Positions 60,787-64,000 of a stretch of 64,000 nucleotides of DNA are shown one piece after another. Source of the DNA: Bifidobacterium simiarum (GTDB lineage Bacteria; Actinomycetota; Actinomycetes; Actinomycetales; Bifidobacteriaceae). The notes below the pieces were generated by a model. That model saw nothing but the letters and a program-made list of their open reading frames with translations, had not been told where the DNA came from and did not search any database. The DNA lies in NCBI RefSeq assembly GCF_002802905.1, contig NZ_PEBK01000004.1:62001-126000 (forward strand), in the 5' to 3' direction. A program made the translations under genes and the position numbers. Within the stretch, counting starts at the first letter, position 1. Each line of letters begins with the position of its first letter.

Positions 60787-62295
60787 ATGTTTTCCAAGGT
60801 CGTTACCGACGACGATTTGGCCGTGGCAGTGAATACCATGCGTGAGGCCAACACCGATCTGGCGGACTACGAGATCAAGGACGCCAAAGGCGGCTTCCCG
60901 TCTTCCGTGGTGGATTCCATGGTGGCGTTCGCCAATACGTCTGGTGGCGTGGTCATTCTCGGTATCTCCGAGAAGACGTTCGATTCGGTGGATGTGGACG
61001 TCAAGATGCTGCAGAGTCAACTTGCACAAGCTGCTCGTGACCGCATCAGTCCGTCTATCATGGCCGACATCCTCGTACTGCACTACGGCGGCAGGCCGGT
61101 GGTCGTCGCCAATATCCCCGAACTGGACGTGCGTCAGAAGCCCTGCTACATCCGCAAGGACGGCAGGCCCAATGGCTCATATCTGCGCACCGGTGACGGT
61201 GACTACAAGATGACGATGTACGAGATCGACCGGTTCATGGAGAACCAGTACCGAATGGCCCGCAACGATGTCGCCATCGTAGACGAAGCCACAGTGAATG
61301 ATTTGGACCAGATGCTGTTGAACGGATGGCTGAATATCCAGCGAGGGGGATCGTTCGGCGGCACCGCGTCCATGAGCGATGAACAATTGATGGTCAATCG
61401 TCGTGTACTGGCCTATGACGCGCAGAATGTGCTGCGTCCCACGATTGCGGGGCTGATGGCATTGGGGGCTTTCCCCCAGAAGTTCTTCCCTCGATTGAAC
61501 ATCGTGTTCTCGGCGTTTCCCACGTCGGCGAAGGGCGACGTTGCGGCGGGAGGTCGTAGGTTCGTAGATTCGCGGAACATTGATGGGCCCATCCCGGTCA
61601 TGTTGCTTGCTGCGCTGCGCGCAGTGTCCCGCAACATCAGGCATGGGGCTGTGGTCAAGGGTGCTTTGCGCGAGGATGTGCCGGAGTATCCCCTCGCAGC
61701 GGTCAGGGAGGCGGTGGCGAACGCCCTGATGCACCGTGACTACTCGCTGGACGCGCAGGGGGCGCCGGTGCGCGTGGAGCTGTACCCGGATCGTCTGGAG
61801 ATCATCAACCCCGGCGGTCTGTTCGGCCCATTGACCGTGGACGCGCTGGGCAAAAAGGGCAGCACCCAGTCCCGGAACCAGTTCCTCTCGCGCATTCTGG
61901 AGGATGTGCCCTACACGGACATCGACGGACAGGTCGGTCGCGTGGTGGAGAACCGTGGAACCGGATACGCAATCATCGAAGGCTCTCTTGCCGATGCGCT
62001 CATGGATCCACCGGTGCCGGTGAGTACGTTGAGTGAATTCCGCATCATCTTCGGGCATCGCAGAATGACTGAGCAGGAGGGGCCTTCCTATTCACGGGAC
62101 AACATGCGTCAGGCGATTCTCTCGTATCTGGCAGAGCGGAACAGCGCCAGCACATCCGAACTGGCCAACGCGGCGGGTGTGTCCTCTAAGACCATCCGCG
62201 ATTACCTGTCTGGTTTGATGGCTGAGAACCTCGTCGAGGGCATCGGGTCCAAGTACAGTCCCAAGCGCCGGTATCGGCTGGTGGCTTCCGAGTAA
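60787..62295 (+). CDS. AlbA_2/Schlafen-type ATP-binding regulator
   Basis: A 502-aa protein. The N-terminal AlbA_2/Schlafen domain (YEIKDAKGGFPSSVVDSMVA, ILGISEKTFDSVDVD, CYIRKDGRPNGSYLRTGDGD) is followed by a GHKL-like HATPase_c_4 domain (VREAVANALMHRDYSLDAQG, LYPDRLEIINPGGLFGPL) and a C-terminal winged helix (NSASTSELANAAGVSSKTIR). ATG at 60787 follows AGGGAGGTCCC. It is flanked on both sides by CCTAGG iterons that it may bind, and outside them by repeats, so it may be a mobile unit. Confidence 0.85.
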   Translation: MFSKVVTDDDLAVAVNTMREANTDLADYEIKDAKGGFPSSVVDSMVAFANTSGGVVILGISEKTFDSVDVDVKMLQSQLAQAARDRISPSIMADILVLHYGGRPVVVANIPELDVRQKPCYIRKDGRPNGSYLRTGDGDYKMTMYEIDRFMENQYRMARNDVAIVDEATVNDLDQMLLNGWLNIQRGGSFGGTASMSDEQLMVNRRVLAYDAQNVLRPTIAGLMALGAFPQKFFPRLNIVFSAFPTSAKGDVAAGGRRFVDSRNIDGPIPVMLLAALRAVSRNIRHGAVVKGALREDVPEYPLAAVREAVANALMHRDYSLDAQGAPVRVELYPDRLEIINPGGLFGPLTVDALGKKGSTQSRNQFLSRILEDVPYTDIDGQVGRVVENRGTGYAIIEGSLADALMDPPVPVSTLSEFRIIFGHRRMTEQEGPSYSRDNMRQAILSYLAERNSASTSELANAAGVSSKTIRDYLSGLMAENLVEGIGSKYSPKRRYRLVASE

Positions 62296-62334
62296 CAGCT
62301 GAGGCTGAGCTGCATACTCTGAACCCGAACCTGT

Positions 62335-62388
62335 ACCTAGGAAGTTACCTAGGAACCTAGGAAGTGAGTGTGGGAAAAGTTCCTAGGT
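62335..62388. repeat. CCTAGG iterons downstream of the ATPase gene
   Basis: ACCTAGGAA at 62335, 62347 and 62355 (last two overlapping by one base) and TTCCTAGGT in reverse at 62380. The order matches the upstream array: three direct and one inverted. Confidence 0.85.
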
Positions 62389-62617
62389 TGGGGTGCGGGT
62401 TCGGGTTGGTGAGATGCCAAACAGGATGGCGGGAACGTCTGTGGGATGTGGATGGAGTTTCGGCTGCACGTCTGAACCGTCAGGCCATTTGGATTGTTCT
62501 TGCGGTGTTTGGACATGAGGGATTTGGATACCAAACTTGGCATATTCGTTGCATAAATGGGGTTATAGGGTTATAGACCAGAATGCCTATAACCCACATT
62601 TTCGGCGTTTCGGTAAC

Positions 62618-62681
62618 AAAAAAGGGTTCCGGCGAACTGCCGAAACCCCTGATGGCGGAGGATGCGAGACCCCAACCTTCA
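62618..62681. repeat. tRNA-Ser 3'-end-like direct repeat, right copy
   Basis: Nearly identical to 60306-60369, including the hairpin and CTCCGCCATC-like tail. The two copies bracket the ATPase unit (2.3 kb). Confidence 0.65.
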
Positions 62682-62866
62682 GTCCGGCTCCGCCTTACTG
62701 CCGCTTGGGGTTTGCGGGATTTGCGCGCTCGCCGTACCACCTTCATTACCACGTCCACGGCGTGTCGTGACGGGGCTTCACGGTGTTGCGCGGCGTGGAA
62801 TCCACGTGAGTTCGCTGCGTCGATGGCTGTGTTGCGGCATCGCTTTTGCTGAATTCTACGCTGAAT

Positions 62867-62902
62867 ACACTGAATTCAGTTATTCAACACTGAATTCAGT
62901 GT
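62867..62902. promoter_or_regulatory. ACTGAATTCAGT operators upstream of the antitoxin
   Basis: Palindromes ACACTGAATTCAGT (62867-62880) and ACACTGAATTCAGTGT (62887-62902) are spaced 20 bp, 85 bp before the HTH gene. They suit autoregulation of a toxin-antitoxin operon. Confidence 0.6.
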
Positions 62903-62986
62903 AGACGTAGCGAATCGGTAAGGCGATTCCGACTGTTGTCCGTTTTGTCAGGAATCGGTAGCATGGTGACAAGGCAAGGAGGAACC

Positions 62987-63400
62987 ATGACTGCTGTACT
63001 TGAAATGCCGCGCGCCGAGGGGACGACGATCCCGCGTGGTGACCGTGCGCTCGTCGGTTCGGACGGTGATGTGGTGGAGTTGAGCGCCGAGGCGTATGAG
63101 GTGGCGTTGAACGCGGCATTCGGTGTGATGGGGCGCCGCCGCATGATCACGACCGGTGAGGCGGCGAAGTTGCTGAACTGCTCGGCGCGCACGGTGTCCC
63201 GCATCCTCGATTCCGGTAGGTTGCCGTTCACCCGCAATGGCGCCACGGGCCGTCGCATGGTGGATGTGGTCGATGTAATGGACTACCAGAAGCAGGAACG
63301 CGAGCGGATGGAACGCTCCCTGGCCTCAATGCGCCGCGCGGCCTCGGAGATGGGGTTGTATGACGAGGACGATGCCGCTTATGTCGCCGATTTCGACTGA
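62987..63400 (+). CDS. HTH antitoxin paired with a PIN toxin
   Basis: A 137-aa protein starting MTAVLEMPRAEGTTIPRGD after AAGGAGGAACC. An Ala/Glu-rich N-terminus is followed by an excisionase-like HTH_17 (MITTGEAAKLLNCSARTVSR, ILDSGRLPFTRNGATGRR). The C-terminal helix is charged and acidic (ERERMERSLASMRRAASEMG), the usual toxin-binding tail. It precedes the PIN gene by 18 bp. I infer an antitoxin with DNA-binding ability; ACTGAATTCAGT sites upstream are its likely operators. Confidence 0.82.
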   Translation: MTAVLEMPRAEGTTIPRGDRALVGSDGDVVELSAEAYEVALNAAFGVMGRRRMITTGEAAKLLNCSARTVSRILDSGRLPFTRNGATGRRMVDVVDVMDYQKQERERMERSLASMRRAASEMGLYDEDDAAYVADFD

Positions 63401-63418
63401 CGGACCGGAGACGATATC

Positions 63419-63979
63419 GTGACAAAACCCGTCGTATTGCTCGACGCCAATGTCTTTCCCGCGGTCTGGCTGCTCGACATCATGCTCACACTGGATGAGG
63501 AGCAAGTGATTGACGCCGTATGATCCGAACGTATTTTGGAGGAGGTGCGTCGCTCGCTCATTGAAATACGCAACCGTACGCCGGAACAGGCGGATCGTCT
63601 GCTCTCGTTCATCACGCCGATGAATCCCACCCATTGCGTCTACGGCTGGGAACATCTTGAAGCGGCGTTCGATCTGCCGGACCCGGACGACCGGCACGTG
63701 CTCGCCGCTGCCCTGTCCGCCGGCGCCGATTACATCGTCACGTACAACCTCAAGGATTTCCCGCCGCGGAGTCTCGAACGGTATATGGTGGAGGCCGTGC
63801 ATCCGGACGAGTTCCTGAGCCTGATGCTCAAGCGCGACCAAGCCGGCGTCGTGAATGCGATGAACGCTGTCGTGTCCAGTAAGGACAATCCGCCACGTAC
63901 CATGACCGAGGAACTGGCACACTTGCGCAAACTGCGCCTGAACGGATTCGCCGATGACATGGAGCGGATAACCTGTTAG
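63419..63979 (+). pseudogene. PIN-domain toxin interrupted by an in-frame TGA
   Basis: Read from GTG 63419 with the same frame to 63979, this gives 186 codons with TGA at 63521-63523 (codon 35). VVLLDANVFPAVWLL before the stop holds the first PIN aspartate. After it come SERILEEVRRSLIEI and DPDDRHVLAAALSAGADYIV with TYNLKDFP, the second half of the active site. The family context suggests TGG (Trp) at the stop position. GGAG lies 9 nt before the GTG. The toxin is probably inactive. Confidence 0.8.
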
Positions 63980-64000
63980 GGCGATGGTTTCTTCCGTCGT

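Noticed and set aside
60306-62681. Complete tRNA-Ser genes
   Set aside because: Only the last ~18 nt and the terminator match; the T-arm reads GGTTGGGGTC rather than GTTCGA, and no anticodon or D-arm is upstream.
63536-63979. An independent gene starting TTG at 63536
   Set aside because: It is in frame with the 63419 PIN start and lacks the first catalytic Asp; better read as the second part of one broken toxin gene.

Overview
The window is high-GC, densely coded DNA that reads as a Bifidobacterium chromosome. The ftsY-amtB-glnB-glnD order, an actinobacterial MurT/GatD pair, the many glycoside hydrolase, LacI/AraC and MFS cassettes, and the frequent TANNNT-N6/7-ATG leaderless starts all fit that genus. 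The species cannot be settled from the sequence alone.

Layout. 0.2-7.2 kb: ftsY, then the nitrogen module amtB-glnB-glnD (GlnD lacks visible ACT domains), then a MATE exporter on the other strand. 7.3-10.4 kb: a BrnT-like toxin/antitoxin pair, a roughly 1.1 kb gene-free stretch holding a dense DnaA-box cluster next to AT-rich DNA, and an unrecognised leaderless gene. 10.7-18.4 kb: dnaB, the lipid II amidation genes murT-gatD, a phasin-like protein with an ABC1/UbiB-family kinase, and a HAD phosphatase. 18.5-31.6 kb: carbohydrate genes (galM, an AraC regulator, a DUF5107/TPR protein, an MFS sugar porter, a GH31 glycosidase, a LacI regulator) and an AEC permease. 31.6-33.4 kb: a repeat-rich stretch with one secreted or anchored protein under a three-site operator.

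33.36-38.62 kb is the most remarkable part. It is a 5.2 kb integrated element bounded by perfect 60-bp direct repeats and inserted at the 3' end of tRNA-Ala(CGC). It carries a repressor, a small FtsK-type ATPase, a Xis, a tyrosine integrase, and a replication module of the eukaryotic-virus-like CRESS type. The HUH endonuclease and the SF3 helicase are two separate genes, and upstream lies a stem-loop whose loop carries a near-canonical nonanucleotide, TAGTGTTAC. It looks like a very small integrative element that replicates by CRESS-type rolling circle.

39-52.5 kb: DedA, an isoprimeverose/xyloglucan-type cassette (MFS, LacI, alpha-xylosidase), and the NAD de novo operon nrtR-nadA-nadB-nadC-nifS with a palindromic operator. 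52.5-57.4 kb: repeats, a protein mannosyltransferase, DUF1304, a cupin with a His/Cys-rich tail, a methyltransferase, and tRNA-Tyr/tRNA-Thr. 57.9-64 kb is an accessory island. It holds a PD-(D/E)XK nuclease, a frameshifted DUF488 remnant, PhzF, an AlbA/Schlafen-type ATPase flanked by CCTAGG iterons and by repeats derived from a tRNA-Ser 3' end, and an HTH antitoxin beside a PIN toxin interrupted by an in-frame TGA.

Two themes run through the window. The first is several families of structured intergenic repeats, including a symmetric four-unit element of about 200 bp present twice. The second is low-complexity insertions in core enzymes (MurT, NadB, NadC, NifS, NrtR, a methyltransferase, a GH31).
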